Shown: positions 7,568 to 14,909 of the stretch, in pieces
Position numbering within the stretch: position 1 is the stretch's first letter
How the letters are laid out: the number at the start of each line of letters is the position of its first letter
Assembly: GCA_946478935.1 (NCBI GenBank)
Contig: CAMLEL010000013.1
Span: 1-16,229, forward strand
Direction of reading: 5' to 3'
Source of the DNA: an uncultured Armatimonadota bacterium
GTDB lineage: Bacteria; Armatimonadota; Fimbriimonadia; Fimbriimonadales; Fimbriimonadaceae
Length of the DNA: 16,229 nucleotides
Program-made: the position numbers and the translations under genes
The notes under the pieces: generated by a model
Told to the model about the DNA's origin: nothing
Database searches by the model: none
Seen by the model: only the letters and a program-made list of their open reading frames with translations

Positions 7568-7659
7568 GGCCCCTTCAGAGAAGGGGCCTTAGTGGTGGTT
7601 CTGGAGAAGATTTCTCTTCGTCCAGAGGGAAGGAGGATATGCGTCATCTCAAGTGACGC
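7568..7659. other. Cluster of three strong hairpins in non-coding DNA
   Basis: Three stem-loops follow one another: GGCCCCTT-cagag-AAGGGGCC (7568-7588); TCTGGAGAAGA-tttc-TCTTC-g-TCCAGA (7600-7626, 11 pairs with one bulged G); and GCGTCA-tctcaag-TGACGC (7641-7659). They fill much of the 239-base gap between the PilZ gene (ending at 7745) and the small lipoprotein gene (starting at 7505). No frame through this gap looks coding. They could be the 3' end of the PilZ operon transcript or a separate small RNA on either strand. Confidence 0.5.
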
Positions 7660-7744
7660 TAATGCAATGAGGCATGTTGCGACCCTTGGGGCTTTCGGCA
7701 GATATGTACAGGAATCCGCCAAGAATGTGAAATGTTTCGGGAGT

Positions 7745-8386
7745 CTAGGCGGCCTTCTGTAAGGTTGCCAGTTCGAGTTCTTCTTCGAATCGAATGCGGA
7801 CCGTATGTCGGTCGCCCTTCCGATCGCACGCCAGCACCCAGCCGTAGACCTCTTGGTTCAAACCTTGAATCTCAAGCCTGACTCGCTCACCACACGGCAT
7901 TTCCTTCTGCGAGTTCAACCGTGCGCCAAACACAGAAACATCCAAAACTCCGACCCGGTGTCCATCCAACTTCGCTTCCAAGTGGCCGAGGTTGCGAAGG
8001 CGCTTTGAATCGCGCCGGTCATCGGTGTTCCAAATGCTTGGCACGTCCACGATCACCATCGCCGGAATGGCCGTGATCTTCTTCAGCGTGGTCCGATAGA
8101 TCGCGATGCCCTTATCATTGATGGTCTCGATGGTCAGTAGGTCACCTGGCCGCAGAGGGATGTATTGGTCTCTCTGAATCGGAGTTGTGCATGCCCAACC
8201 CTCTTCCCGAACGCCAATGAATTGGGACCGATAAATCGTCGATCCGTTGGAGATCCTCAATACTGCATTGGTTCGTGGCACTGGCGCACGTTTCCGCCGA
8301 AACGCGCGAATACTCGAAATGCCAATCCCAATCGCAACCAAAAAAGTTGCGGCGATACCGAGCCAGAATCCTTCAAGTCCGAACAT
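7745..8386 (-). CDS. Membrane-anchored PilZ-domain protein
   Basis: A 213-residue protein with an N-terminal transmembrane helix (about residues 6-29) followed by a basic stop-transfer stretch RRKR. Residues ~38-115 look like the YcgR-type N-terminal domain (VREEGW, then LRPGDLLTIET). The PilZ domain follows: RDSKR (125-129) fits the RxxxR c-di-GMP-binding motif and DVSVFG (149-154) fits the [D/N]xSxxG motif, ending in a strand with VRIRFEE. It should therefore be a membrane-tethered c-di-GMP receptor. I chose ATG 8386; an in-frame GTG at 8410 would add eight residues, and neither has a clear ribosome-binding site. It overlaps the end of the upstream TPR gene, so it belongs to that operon. 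Confidence 0.85.
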   Translation of the reverse strand: MFGLEGFWLGIAATFLVAIGIGISSIRAFRRKRAPVPRTNAVLRISNGSTIYRSQFIGVREEGWACTTPIQRDQYIPLRPGDLLTIETINDKGIAIYRTTLKKITAIPAMVIVDVPSIWNTDDRRDSKRLRNLGHLEAKLDGHRVGVLDVSVFGARLNSQKEMPCGERVRLEIQGLNQEVYGWVLACDRKGDRHTVRIRFEEELELATLQKAA

Positions 8387-10004
8387 TCTTTGCCAATCCC
8401 CCGATCTCACTCCGGTATGAGGCTTGAGCAGCGGTGAACTGTTTCAATGCCTCTCCTAGATTTATTCGGGCATCTGCGAACGTTCCTTCATCATTTGTCG
8501 CAAGATATGCCCCGAGATCGCTTAGGGACTGGGCAAGCAAGTTGAGTGCCAAAACACGACGATCGTGTGACGGTCGGTGAATTGAAGGCGGTGAATTGAG
8601 CGCCAGGAACGATGTCCAAGCCGCTACCAGCGCCAAACTGTCCGAATGGCCAGTTTTGACTTCGCCATCCGTCCGTCTGACTTGAGCCTGGGAAAAAAGA
8701 CTTCGCAGATCGATTCCCAACTGCGTCATGCGTTTGTCCAAAAGGTCGAGCGTGGAATCGTATCGAAGCGCAATTTCTTGCGGCCCGAGCGTGCCCGCCA
8801 GTTCTTGAGCACGGGTCAAGTCAGCAGTAGCTTCGTCTTTGCGGCCAAGCAGCGTTTGGCACATCGCATGTTTGAACCAAGCGTCGGCGGTCGGTTTCTC
8901 TTTCAGAACAGCGTCCAGATGCTCGATTGCCTGTTGCGGTTTGAGCTTGCTCAAATTCACTTCCGCCAAGAGCATCCGCGTTTCAGCGCTGTTGGGGTCG
9001 CGCGCGACCGCCTCGTTCAGGTCGGCCATCGCTTCATCCTCTCGACCAGCCTGCATCCAGGCCCTGGCGGCCATCGACCGCAGTTCAACCTTCTCGGGCA
9101 GCAGAAGCGCCGCTCGCCTCGCCTCTTTTGCGCCCAACTCCGGCTGACCGGAAAGCAGCAGCATTCTCACAAGCGCGATGCGACGTTCGACATCCTGGGG
9201 CTCGGCATCGACCGCATCGCGAAGGATGAGGATTGCCGGGATGGCTTGTCCAGCCCGAATCATTGCGTCCAAATCGGCGAACAACTGCTTGTTGTCGACC
9301 GCTGGCTTCAGTCGCGGCACGATCGCCTCCACGGGAATGACCGGCTTGTTGCCTGGAAGAGGATCGGGGGTCAGAATCTTCGGCTGGACGGCCTGACCTT
9401 TCATCGGCCCGGCCTTGATGTACGCGGCCCATGTCCGAACGAGCGATTCAGCAGAGTCTTCGCGGCTCAATCCTTCCGGGCCCATGATTGACATCGGCCG
9501 ATCTTCAGTCTTCAAAGTCTCCGGCTTCTGGTAGGTCTTGGTTGGCTTGCCGTTTTTATCGACGCCTTCTATCGGAACGAGCTTTTGGTTCGGGTCCATG
9601 AGCTCTGTGCCCTTGATTGGGTCCTTCCACACCAGTTTTCCGCCCTTGTACAGCTGAATCCGGCCCATCACGGCGTTCCCGAATTGGTACGCACGAACGA
9701 AAACCACGTACTCCAGCTTCAGGCGCTTGGCCACGTCCGTCGCTTTGTCGAGACTGGGCACTTCTTCGGCGGATTTGACCAGTCCCTCGTTGAGCGCGGA
9801 TCGAAAGATCGGATCGGTCATCCCCCAAACAACAGGAGCGAAGAGTCCTTCCTGCTCCAAGGTTGCTGCGAGTTCGTTCGCAATCGGTACATTCGGATCT
9901 CCGAGCCTATCGTTCGGAAACTTTTCCTGAATGATCAGGGCTCCAGAGATCGCATTAGCAAACGTTGAAAGAACTAGAAAAACCGAAAGGATCAAAAGTC
10001 GCAT
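8373..10004 (-). CDS. Secreted TPR-repeat protein
   Basis: A 543-residue protein with a Sec signal peptide (residues 1-18, ending FANA) and no lipobox. After it, residues ~20-130 (GALIIQEKFP, then LEYVVFVRAYQFG, then RIQLYKGGKLVW) read like an alternating strand/helix domain of the TolB-N or CsgG-like type; this is a weak resemblance. Residues ~240-405 contain about four TPR motifs (for example AARAWMQAGREDEAMADLNEAVARDPNS), a protein-interaction scaffold. I chose ATG 10004 because it starts the signal peptide; a longer frame to 10199 would run back into the upstream gene. The ATG comes four bases after the upstream stop and the 3' end overlaps the PilZ gene. The function is unknown; envelope assembly or sensing is an inference from its neighbours. 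Confidence 0.85.
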   Translation of the reverse strand: MRLLILSVFLVLSTFANAISGALIIQEKFPNDRLGDPNVPIANELAATLEQEGLFAPVVWGMTDPIFRSALNEGLVKSAEEVPSLDKATDVAKRLKLEYVVFVRAYQFGNAVMGRIQLYKGGKLVWKDPIKGTELMDPNQKLVPIEGVDKNGKPTKTYQKPETLKTEDRPMSIMGPEGLSREDSAESLVRTWAAYIKAGPMKGQAVQPKILTPDPLPGNKPVIPVEAIVPRLKPAVDNKQLFADLDAMIRAGQAIPAILILRDAVDAEPQDVERRIALVRMLLLSGQPELGAKEARRAALLLPEKVELRSMAARAWMQAGREDEAMADLNEAVARDPNSAETRMLLAEVNLSKLKPQQAIEHLDAVLKEKPTADAWFKHAMCQTLLGRKDEATADLTRAQELAGTLGPQEIALRYDSTLDLLDKRMTQLGIDLRSLFSQAQVRRTDGEVKTGHSDSLALVAAWTSFLALNSPPSIHRPSHDRRVLALNLLAQSLSDLGAYLATNDEGTFADARINLGEALKQFTAAQASYRSEIGGLAKNVRT

Positions 10005-10008
10005 AGGC

Positions 10009-11256
10009 TTATCCGCCGAGGACTTTGATTGCCTGGCGACAAGCATCGGCGCCCTGCGAGTTGCCTGCCTTTTCAAAGGCTGAGGCAGCTCTGGTGTAGG
10101 CCGCCACTGCGTCCGAATTCCGGCCCAGTTGTGCATAGCACTGACCCAGCCGTTGGTTGGTGGAAGCCGGGTCGGCTCCTGCTCGCAATGCTCGCTCAAA
10201 GGTGTTGGCCGCCGCTTGATAGTTGTTGGACATCATCTGGCTGCGCGCGGCCGCCAAAAGTGCTTGCCTGCCGTTTCCGGTCGGAGTCGCGTCACCGCTG
10301 GAATTCGTGTTACGGTTCGGCGCGCCTCTCGAAACTTCGATCTCGATGATTCCGGGATCGTTTTTGGGCGGTTCCGGTTCTGTCGGCTGAGTGTTGCCAC
10401 TGTTCAAAACCTTGGGCTCTGGATCTTGCGTGGGATTGGAGGGCGGCTGTGTTGGCCCTGTATTCGCATTCGTTGTGCTTGGCAACCCACCTTCCGGAAG
10501 AGTTACGCCGAACGGTCGGATTTCACCCTGAATCTGGCCCCCGTTTGGTGCGGGCAGGTCGCCGCCTGAGTACCGTTGAATGTTGATGGGTTCCCGGCGA
10601 TTCTGCTGCGTGGGACCGTTGCCGTCCAGCTGAGTTCCCTGGAGCTGGGTCGTGTCTGCGGTTGGCGCTTGATTCGCGGGCTGACTCTGATTGGGCACAC
10701 CGCCTTTGGGAAGCACTTCGGAAAACGTGATCGGCTTGTTGAGGTCGTTCGATGCCACGAGATTGCCCGTATCCGGCGATTCCTTCGCGTTCGCTTTGGC
10801 AAAGATTGCGCCGCCGCTGATGACCAAAACCGTCGCCGCAAGCGCTCCCATCACCGCGACTCGACGATCCGGTCGCTGGCGGGATTCAAATTTTTGGACC
10901 ACCAAAAGGTTCTTCAAGTCGTTAACTTTGAGCTTGTCCAGGGTGGAATCGGGCTCCAACTCGACCACTCGCTCGAAGCACTCGAGAGCCTCGGCAAGAT
11001 GGCCGCCGCGCTCCAGGCACATCCCCTTCAGGGAGATTGCCGGTGCTGAAGTTGGATCGCTGGCGATCGCGGTTTCCGCAACCATCAGTGCATCTTCTGT
11101 CCGACCGTCTGCGAAAAGCCGATTGCCGTCCGCAATCATCGCGGCCAGTTTTTCTTTCCCCAGAGCGATCTCGACTGCGTCGAGCGTTGCTCCGCACTTC
11201 TTGCAGAAAGTGCTGTCGAGGCTATTTTGCGTATTGCATTGCTTGCAGGAAACCAT
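10009..11256 (-). CDS. Zinc-ribbon, TPR and transmembrane protein
   Basis: A 415-residue modular protein. An N-terminal zinc ribbon has Cys4, Cys7, Cys18 and Cys21 (CKQC and CKKC). TPR-like helices cover ~36-125, followed by a basic stretch and one transmembrane helix (133-153). A low-complexity Pro/Gln/Asn/Thr-rich linker covers ~155-325, and a C-terminal TPR pair ~330-412. The topology predicted from the basic flank puts the zinc ribbon and first TPRs in the cytoplasm and the linker plus second TPRs outside. The linker holds a twice-used motif, LPKGGVP and LPEGGLP. ATG 11256 has a good AGGTGA ribosome-binding site. It lies 34 bases after the sigma-like gene and 4 bases before the secreted TPR gene. 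It looks like a transmembrane adaptor; no family function is assigned. Confidence 0.87.
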   Translation of the reverse strand: MVSCKQCNTQNSLDSTFCKKCGATLDAVEIALGKEKLAAMIADGNRLFADGRTEDALMVAETAIASDPTSAPAISLKGMCLERGGHLAEALECFERVVELEPDSTLDKLKVNDLKNLLVVQKFESRQRPDRRVAVMGALAATVLVISGGAIFAKANAKESPDTGNLVASNDLNKPITFSEVLPKGGVPNQSQPANQAPTADTTQLQGTQLDGNGPTQQNRREPINIQRYSGGDLPAPNGGQIQGEIRPFGVTLPEGGLPSTTNANTGPTQPPSNPTQDPEPKVLNSGNTQPTEPEPPKNDPGIIEIEVSRGAPNRNTNSSGDATPTGNGRQALLAAARSQMMSNNYQAAANTFERALRAGADPASTNQRLGQCYAQLGRNSDAVAAYTRAASAFEKAGNSQGADACRQAIKVLGG

Positions 11257-11290
11257 GATTCACCTGGCGTGACTCGCCACTAACCCAAAG

Positions 11291-11725
11291 TTATTTTACC
11301 AAAGGTCCCGGACGCAACCCACGTCGAACCTCATACCGGTATACGTCGCTGAGTCCCGTGTAAGGGTAGACGCGCATAACCCGGCCAATCTTCTTGATTG
11401 CTTGCAAAAAAACCTTCATCGAACCTTGGCGAGAGGTCCCCTTGCACCTTGCAATCTGCTCAAACGATAGACCAAGCAGGCGCAAATCCAGCACCTCTGC
11501 CTGTTTTTCGGTCAGATTTGCTTTGTCAAAGATCGTACGGCATTCGTTCTCGAGAAGTTCGTCTTCCGGTCGTTTTGCACTGGCAAATCGGATCAACGCC
11601 TCCTTCTGTCGCGCCGTGGTGGGCCGTTTTCGGTCAAAGGCATCCAATTCGAATGGGGCGGAATGGTCCTGACCCACCATGGCCAGCAACGCATCCGCAA
11701 TAAAACTGAAGTCTGCTTGATTCAT
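11291..11725 (-). CDS. Sigma-70 region 4-like helix-turn-helix protein
   Basis: A 144-residue protein. Residues ~71-113 (LTEKQAEVLDLRLLGLSFEQ, then IARCKGTSRQGSMKVFLQAIKKI) fit the region-4 DNA-binding helices of ECF-type sigma factors, in the order 'LT..Q.EVL.LR..GLS.EQIA...G.S......L..A..KI'. The first 60 residues are acidic/basic and lack an evident region 2, so it is either a truncated sigma-like regulator or a stand-alone HTH protein, not a full sigma factor. ATG 11725 follows a GAGAG ribosome-binding site. It is the first gene of the four-gene operon, with an AT-rich dyad 19-41 bases upstream that could be its own operator. Confidence 0.75.
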   Translation of the reverse strand: MNQADFSFIADALLAMVGQDHSAPFELDAFDRKRPTTARQKEALIRFASAKRPEDELLENECRTIFDKANLTEKQAEVLDLRLLGLSFEQIARCKGTSRQGSMKVFLQAIKKIGRVMRVYPYTGLSDVYRYEVRRGLRPGPLVK

Positions 11726-11743
11726 TCTGCTCTCTACTTATTA

Positions 11744-11766
11744 GTATATATTTGTCTACTATATAC
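11744..11766. promoter_or_regulatory. AT-rich dyad ahead of the sigma-like gene
   Basis: GTATATA (11744-11750) and TATATAC (11760-11766) are perfect inverted arms with a nine-base spacer, in a markedly AT-rich island within GC-rich DNA. On the minus strand a consensus TTGACA (-35) lies at 11787-11792. The best -10 at normal spacing (TTGTAT, 11763-11768) overlaps the distal arm of the dyad. A repressor or the encoded HTH protein binding here could control the operon; this is inferred. Confidence 0.4.
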
Positions 11767-11903
11767 AAGTCTGTAGATCGCGATTTTGTCAACCTGTGAT
11801 TTTTTGCCCGTACGCAAAATTCTTGCCGCCCGAGCCTATAAACCCGGCCCGCCACTCGCCACGGGTATACTTGGCGCCATCTCACACGAGTGCGGACGCG
11901 CGG

Positions 11904-11970
11904 CCAGGTCCCCAAAAGGGTTGTCGGCGCGAATACCAACCGTCCTCGGAGGCAAACCTGGAGGCATAAC
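11904..11970 (+). promoter_or_regulatory. Structured rpsB leader, candidate S2 autoregulatory element
   Basis: CCAGGT (11904-11909) can pair with ACCTGG (11956-11961), enclosing a CCC-caaaa-GGG hairpin (11910-11920, or alternatively GGTTG/CAACC at 11919-11923 and 11937-11941). The closing stem covers the first bases of the Shine-Dalgarno GGAGG (11960-11964). S2 is known to repress its own message through its leader in other bacteria, so a similar control is plausible here. Two -10-like boxes upstream, TATAAA (11837-11842) and TATACT (11866-11871), lack good -35 partners. Confidence 0.4.
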
Positions 11971-12780
11971 ATGGTTCAGCTCAGCATGAAAGAGCTGCTG
12001 GAAGCCGGCGTTCACTTTGGTCACCAAACCCGACGCTGGAATCCCAAAATGAAGCGCTATATCTATGGCGCTCGCAACGGCATTTACATCATCGATCTTC
12101 ACCAGACGATCAAGCTTTTTGAGGACGCGCTCAACTACATCCACAAGATCGTCGAAGACGGCGGCACCGTCCTTTTCGTGGGCACCAAGAAGCAAGCCCA
12201 AGCCGCCGTCAAGGAAGCTGCCCAAAAGTCCGGCCAGTACTGGATTTCCGAGCGCTGGCTGGGTGGCACGCTCACCAACTGGAAGACGATTTCCCTTCGA
12301 ATCGCACGACTCAAAGAGCTTGACCGAATGGAAGCTGACGGCTACTTCGATCGCTTGACCAAAAAAGAGGCTCTCAAGCGACGGGAGGAGCGCGACCAGC
12401 TCAACCGTTACCTGGAAGGCATTCGCAACATGACCCAGGTTCCCGCCTGCATGTTCGTGGTCGACCTTAACAAGGAAGCGATCGCGGTCGCCGAAGCAAA
12501 AAAGCTTGGCATCCCTATCGTCGCCATTGTGGATACGAACTGCGACCCTGACTTGGTCGATGTGGTCATCCCGGGCAATGATGACGCGATCCGCGCCATC
12601 AAACTCGTGACCACCAAGGTTTGTGAAACCATCCTTGAGGCCCGACCGATCGACGAATCCCTCACTGAAGGAACCGTCTCGGGCGAGGCGACCGACGAAG
12701 AGGCCGAAGACGAGGGTCAGAGCTTCCAGCTTGGCGCCGTCGAGCAAGAACTTCTCCGAGCTTTCGGCGAAGAAGAGTAA
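11971..12780 (+). CDS. rpsB: 30S ribosomal protein S2
   Basis: A 269-residue S2, a component of the small ribosomal subunit. The family hallmark [20 protein letters not shown] opens the protein. [38 protein letters not shown] and the late ..[26 protein letters not shown] block follow in order. The C-terminal ~40 residues are acidic (TDEEAEDEG...FGEEE) and not part of the core. I chose ATG 11971, with GGAGG six bases upstream, over longer in-frame starts from 11890. tsf follows after 87 bases, the usual rpsB-tsf pairing. The start region and the gap to tsf both hold RNA structures that may tune the balance of the two proteins. Confidence 0.98.
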   Translation: MVQLSMKELLEAGVHFGHQTRRWNPKMKRYIYGARNGIYIIDLHQTIKLFEDALNYIHKIVEDGGTVLFVGTKKQAQAAVKEAAQKSGQYWISERWLGGTLTNWKTISLRIARLKELDRMEADGYFDRLTKKEALKRREERDQLNRYLEGIRNMTQVPACMFVVDLNKEAIAVAEAKKLGIPIVAIVDTNCDPDLVDVVIPGNDDAIRAIKLVTTKVCETILEARPIDESLTEGTVSGEATDEEAEDEGQSFQLGAVEQELLRAFGEEE

Positions 12781-12796
12781 GGCTCAAAAGTTGGCA

Positions 12797-12833
12797 TTGG
12801 GGTTGGCTCGGTCAACCCCAACCGAGCCGACTC
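12797..12833 (+). promoter_or_regulatory. Mutually exclusive hairpins between rpsB and tsf
   Basis: Stem A pairs TTGGGGTTG (12797-12805) with CAACCCCAA (12813-12821). Stem B pairs GGCTCGGT (12805-12812) with ACCGAGCC (12821-12828), extendable outward to about 12800/12833 through G-U pairs. The two cannot form together, because stem A's 3' arm is stem B's loop. There is no T-run, so this is more like a pausing/attenuation or processing structure than a full terminator. Confidence 0.55.
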
Positions 12834-12867
12834 TGAATTCACCACTGATATCAAATTTGGAAAGAAA

Positions 12868-13686
12868 ATGGCATATACCGCAGCAGACGTTAAGAGATTG
12901 AGAGAAGAAACGGACGCTCCGATGATGGAGTGCAAAGCCGCCCTGGAAGAAGCTGGCGGCGACTACGAGCGGGCAAAGGAAATCTTGCGCGAGAAGGGCA
13001 AAGCCGCCGCGGGCAAGAAGGCCGGACGCGCAACCAACGCTGGCGTTGTCGCAATCAGCAATAGCACCGATCACCAAACCGTTTCGGGAGTTGTCGTGGA
13101 ATCGGAAACCGACTTCGTTTCCAAGAACCCGGAATTCGTAAGCATGGCGCAAGAAGTTGCAGACTACGTTCGGGACCATGGAGCGCCTGCCGGTAATCCG
13201 ATGGACGATCCCAAACTCAAGGAATTCGCCGAAAGCATCGTGGCCAAGTTCCGAGAGAATGTGCAGATCACAAAGGCCGTCCGACTGCACGGTTCATCGC
13301 CGATCCACACGTACGTCCACCATGACCGGACCAAGGGAACGATCGTTTTGGCTGAAGGAGACAACGCAGGTTCTGAGGCCGTGCGCAAGGTTGCAGTCCA
13401 GGTGGTTTCCAACCCGCCGGAAGTCATCAGCAAAGATGAACTGTCTCAAGAAATGCTGGAAAAGGAACTTGAGATCGAAACCAAGCGGGCGATCGACGAG
13501 GGCAAGGACGAGAAGATCGCCAAGAACATCGCCCAAGGTCGCGTGAACAAGGAGTTCATCAAGAAGGTGGTTCTACTTGAGCAACCTTTCTATATCGACC
13601 CCAGCAAATCTGTATCTCAGTATTTGGCCGAAGAAGCGAAAGGCGCAAAGATCAGCGACTTCGTTTATCTGGCTGTCGGCGCTTAA
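12868..13686 (+). CDS. tsf: Translation elongation factor Ts
   Basis: A 272-residue EF-Ts, the nucleotide-exchange factor for EF-Tu. The N-terminal UBA-like domain shows VKRLREETDAPMMECKAALE and GGDYERAKEILREKG, followed by the core signature VVVESETDFVSKNPEFV. The C-terminal KEFIKKVVLLEQPFYIDPSK stretch, then VSQYLAE, completes the family pattern. The length is typical for short bacterial EF-Ts. ATG 12868 has a GGAAAG ribosome-binding site about six bases upstream. It is co-transcribed with rpsB and ends at a hairpin terminator. Confidence 0.98.
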   Translation: MAYTAADVKRLREETDAPMMECKAALEEAGGDYERAKEILREKGKAAAGKKAGRATNAGVVAISNSTDHQTVSGVVVESETDFVSKNPEFVSMAQEVADYVRDHGAPAGNPMDDPKLKEFAESIVAKFRENVQITKAVRLHGSSPIHTYVHHDRTKGTIVLAEGDNAGSEAVRKVAVQVVSNPPEVISKDELSQEMLEKELEIETKRAIDEGKDEKIAKNIAQGRVNKEFIKKVVLLEQPFYIDPSKSVSQYLAEEAKGAKISDFVYLAVGA

Positions 13687-13694
13687 AAGCCAAT

Positions 13695-13717
13695 TGGGCT
13701 GGCAAAATCCCAGCCCA
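13695..13717 (+). terminator. Hairpin terminator after tsf
   Basis: TGGGCTGG (13695-13702) pairs with CCAGCCCA (13710-13717) with a seven-base loop, starting eight bases after the tsf stop and followed by TTT. It fits an intrinsic terminator with a short U-run. The convergent gene ends at 13755, so the structure may serve both strands. Confidence 0.65.
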
Positions 13718-13734
13718 TTTGAATCTGGCCGGTC

Positions 13735-13755
13735 GGTGCGACAGGATGTCGCACC
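13735..13755. repeat. Perfect 8-bp hairpin at convergent gene ends
   Basis: GGTGCGAC (13735-13742) and GTCGCACC (13748-13755) are perfect arms around AGGAT. The hairpin touches the stop codon of the minus-strand gene ending at 13755. There is no T-run on either strand, so it may be an RNA 3'-end stabiliser or a copy of a dispersed hairpin repeat. No second copy occurs in this window. Confidence 0.5.
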
Positions 13756-14420
13756 TACTTGGACACTAAAGACGCGGCAATCCGCCGGAAGTCTGCATCG
13801 GATTCCTTCTGGTACTCCTCGTAGTAAGTCACGATAAGCGAGATAACGCCTTCCTTGCCGTGCTTCCAAAAGAAAACGCGGTGGTTGATCCTGTCCTCCC
13901 CGTCCTTCATCGATCCCCAGACCTCTGTTCCTGAAATTTTGCCGAATGTGGCAGGTCTGGACTCAGACTTGGCATTGGTTCCGTCGTACTTGTATTCCAC
14001 CCAGTCAGCGACCGCATCGATTTCCTCTTGCTGCGAATACAAATCGTCCGACGTATACCACTGACCGACAATTTCGATCGTCGAATGCTCGGTGTCCAAG
14101 GTGTAATACACCCAGTTCTTCGTAAAGAACTGGCTGCCCGTTTCAAACTCCAGAGTATCGGGTTTGGGCTCGCCAGGAAGATCGAGAGTTAGGGGAAGCT
14201 CAGGAATGTGGTACTTCGCCCAGCCGCTGGAGAGATACTTGACCACTTTTGCCTTACCGAATCCTTCGCGAGCGGGCGGATCGTTGTTGACCATCTTCAT
14301 GGCCTGAAAGCCGCCAAATGCGCACAGGCCGACCACGGACAGGATTCCCACCGAGATCAGGAGGATGATCGGCAGCCAGGGAATGCGTCGGGCTGGCGGT
14401 GGCGGCGGCGGAGCGTACAT
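13755..14420 (-). CDS. Single-pass membrane protein with proline-rich N-terminus
   Basis: An unrecognised 221-residue protein. It opens with six consecutive prolines (residues 4-9), then basic residues and one transmembrane helix (about 14-36). After the helix comes a globular domain with LPLTLDLPGEPKP, then FFTKNWVYYTLD, TIEIVGQWY and, near the end, VFFWKHGKEGVISLIVTYYEEY. This alternating pattern resembles small PsbP/DUF1795-like periplasmic domains, but I am not sure. The hexaproline run would be a ribosome stall site normally eased by EF-P. ATG 14420 lies nine bases after the ruvC stop and has no evident ribosome-binding site, so translation probably depends on ruvC. Its role in a repair operon is unknown and may be incidental. 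Confidence 0.8.
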   Translation of the reverse strand: MYAPPPPPPARRIPWLPIILLISVGILSVVGLCAFGGFQAMKMVNNDPPAREGFGKAKVVKYLSSGWAKYHIPELPLTLDLPGEPKPDTLEFETGSQFFTKNWVYYTLDTEHSTIEIVGQWYTSDDLYSQQEEIDAVADWVEYKYDGTNAKSESRPATFGKISGTEVWGSMKDGEDRINHRVFFWKHGKEGVISLIVTYYEEYQKESDADFRRIAASLVSK

Positions 14421-14429
14421 GCCGTTAAG

Positions 14430-14909
14430 TTAGCGAATTTGCACCCGGCTGCGCAAGGCATGGCAGATCGCGATCCCCAGTGCATCGGCCACGTCGTCGG
14501 GCTTCGGAGGTTTCTCCAACCCAAGAATCTTCGTGACCATAAACTCGACCTGCTTCTTGTCCGCCGACCCAACCCCGACCACCGCTTGTTTGACCTCGGG
14601 CGGGGTGTACTCGGCCCAATCCAAACCCTTGTCGCATCCGGCCAACAAGATGACGCCCAAAGCCTTGCTCACATCCATGGCGGTTGTTTTGTTTGCGGCG
14701 AATACGAGTCGTTCCGTCGCCATGGCATCGGGACGGTGTGTCTCGATCAACTCCAGGACTTCCCGATGAATCTGGGCGAGCCTCTGCGTGATGGCCACAC
14801 GTGGTGTCTGAATGAGTCCATGCTGAATCAGGGTCAGTTTGGATCCTTCTCGACGAATAACCCCATAACCCACCCGCTCCAGGCCGGGGTCGATGCCGAG
14901 GATGATCAT
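14430..14909 (-). CDS. ruvC: Holliday junction resolvase RuvC
   Basis: A 159-residue RuvC, the dimeric nuclease that cuts Holliday junctions during recombination. The family motifs are present: ILGIDPGLERVGYGVI with catalytic Asp7, MATERLVF with Glu66, and PDDVADALGIAICH with acidic residues Asp139 and Asp142. The length is slightly below the usual ~170, missing only a C-terminal tail. ATG 14909 shares an ATGA overlap with the mutL stop, which fixes the start; a longer in-frame start at 14978 would be inside mutL. RuvA and RuvB are not in the window. Coupling with mutL, rather than ruvAB, is the notable point. Confidence 0.96.
   Translation of the reverse strand: MIILGIDPGLERVGYGVIRREGSKLTLIQHGLIQTPRVAITQRLAQIHREVLELIETHRPDAMATERLVFAANKTTAMDVSKALGVILLAGCDKGLDWAEYTPPEVKQAVVGVGSADKKQVEFMVTKILGLEKPPKPDDVADALGIAICHALRSRVQIR

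Noticed and set aside
7330..7722. 130-codon minus-strand frame running through the three-hairpin region into the small lipoprotein gene
   Set aside because: It overlaps the lipoprotein gene in another frame, has no ribosome-binding site, and its sequence is dominated by hairpin arms. Better explained as non-coding structured DNA.
7568..7744. c-di-GMP riboswitch downstream of the PilZ gene
   Set aside because: I looked because of the PilZ context, but the conserved riboswitch core is not present and the position is 3' of the PilZ gene.
10005..10199. N-terminal extension of the secreted TPR protein to 10199
   Set aside because: The extra 65 residues overlap the end of the zinc-ribbon gene and would bury the signal peptide. 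ATG 10004 begins a clean signal peptide right after the upstream stop.
11836..12747. 303-codon minus-strand frame across rpsB
   Set aside because: Antisense to an unmistakable S2 gene; the composition reflects codon bias.
13687..13754. Small RNA gene between tsf and the convergent gene
   Set aside because: Only two simple hairpins are present and both are explained as 3'-end structures of the flanking genes.
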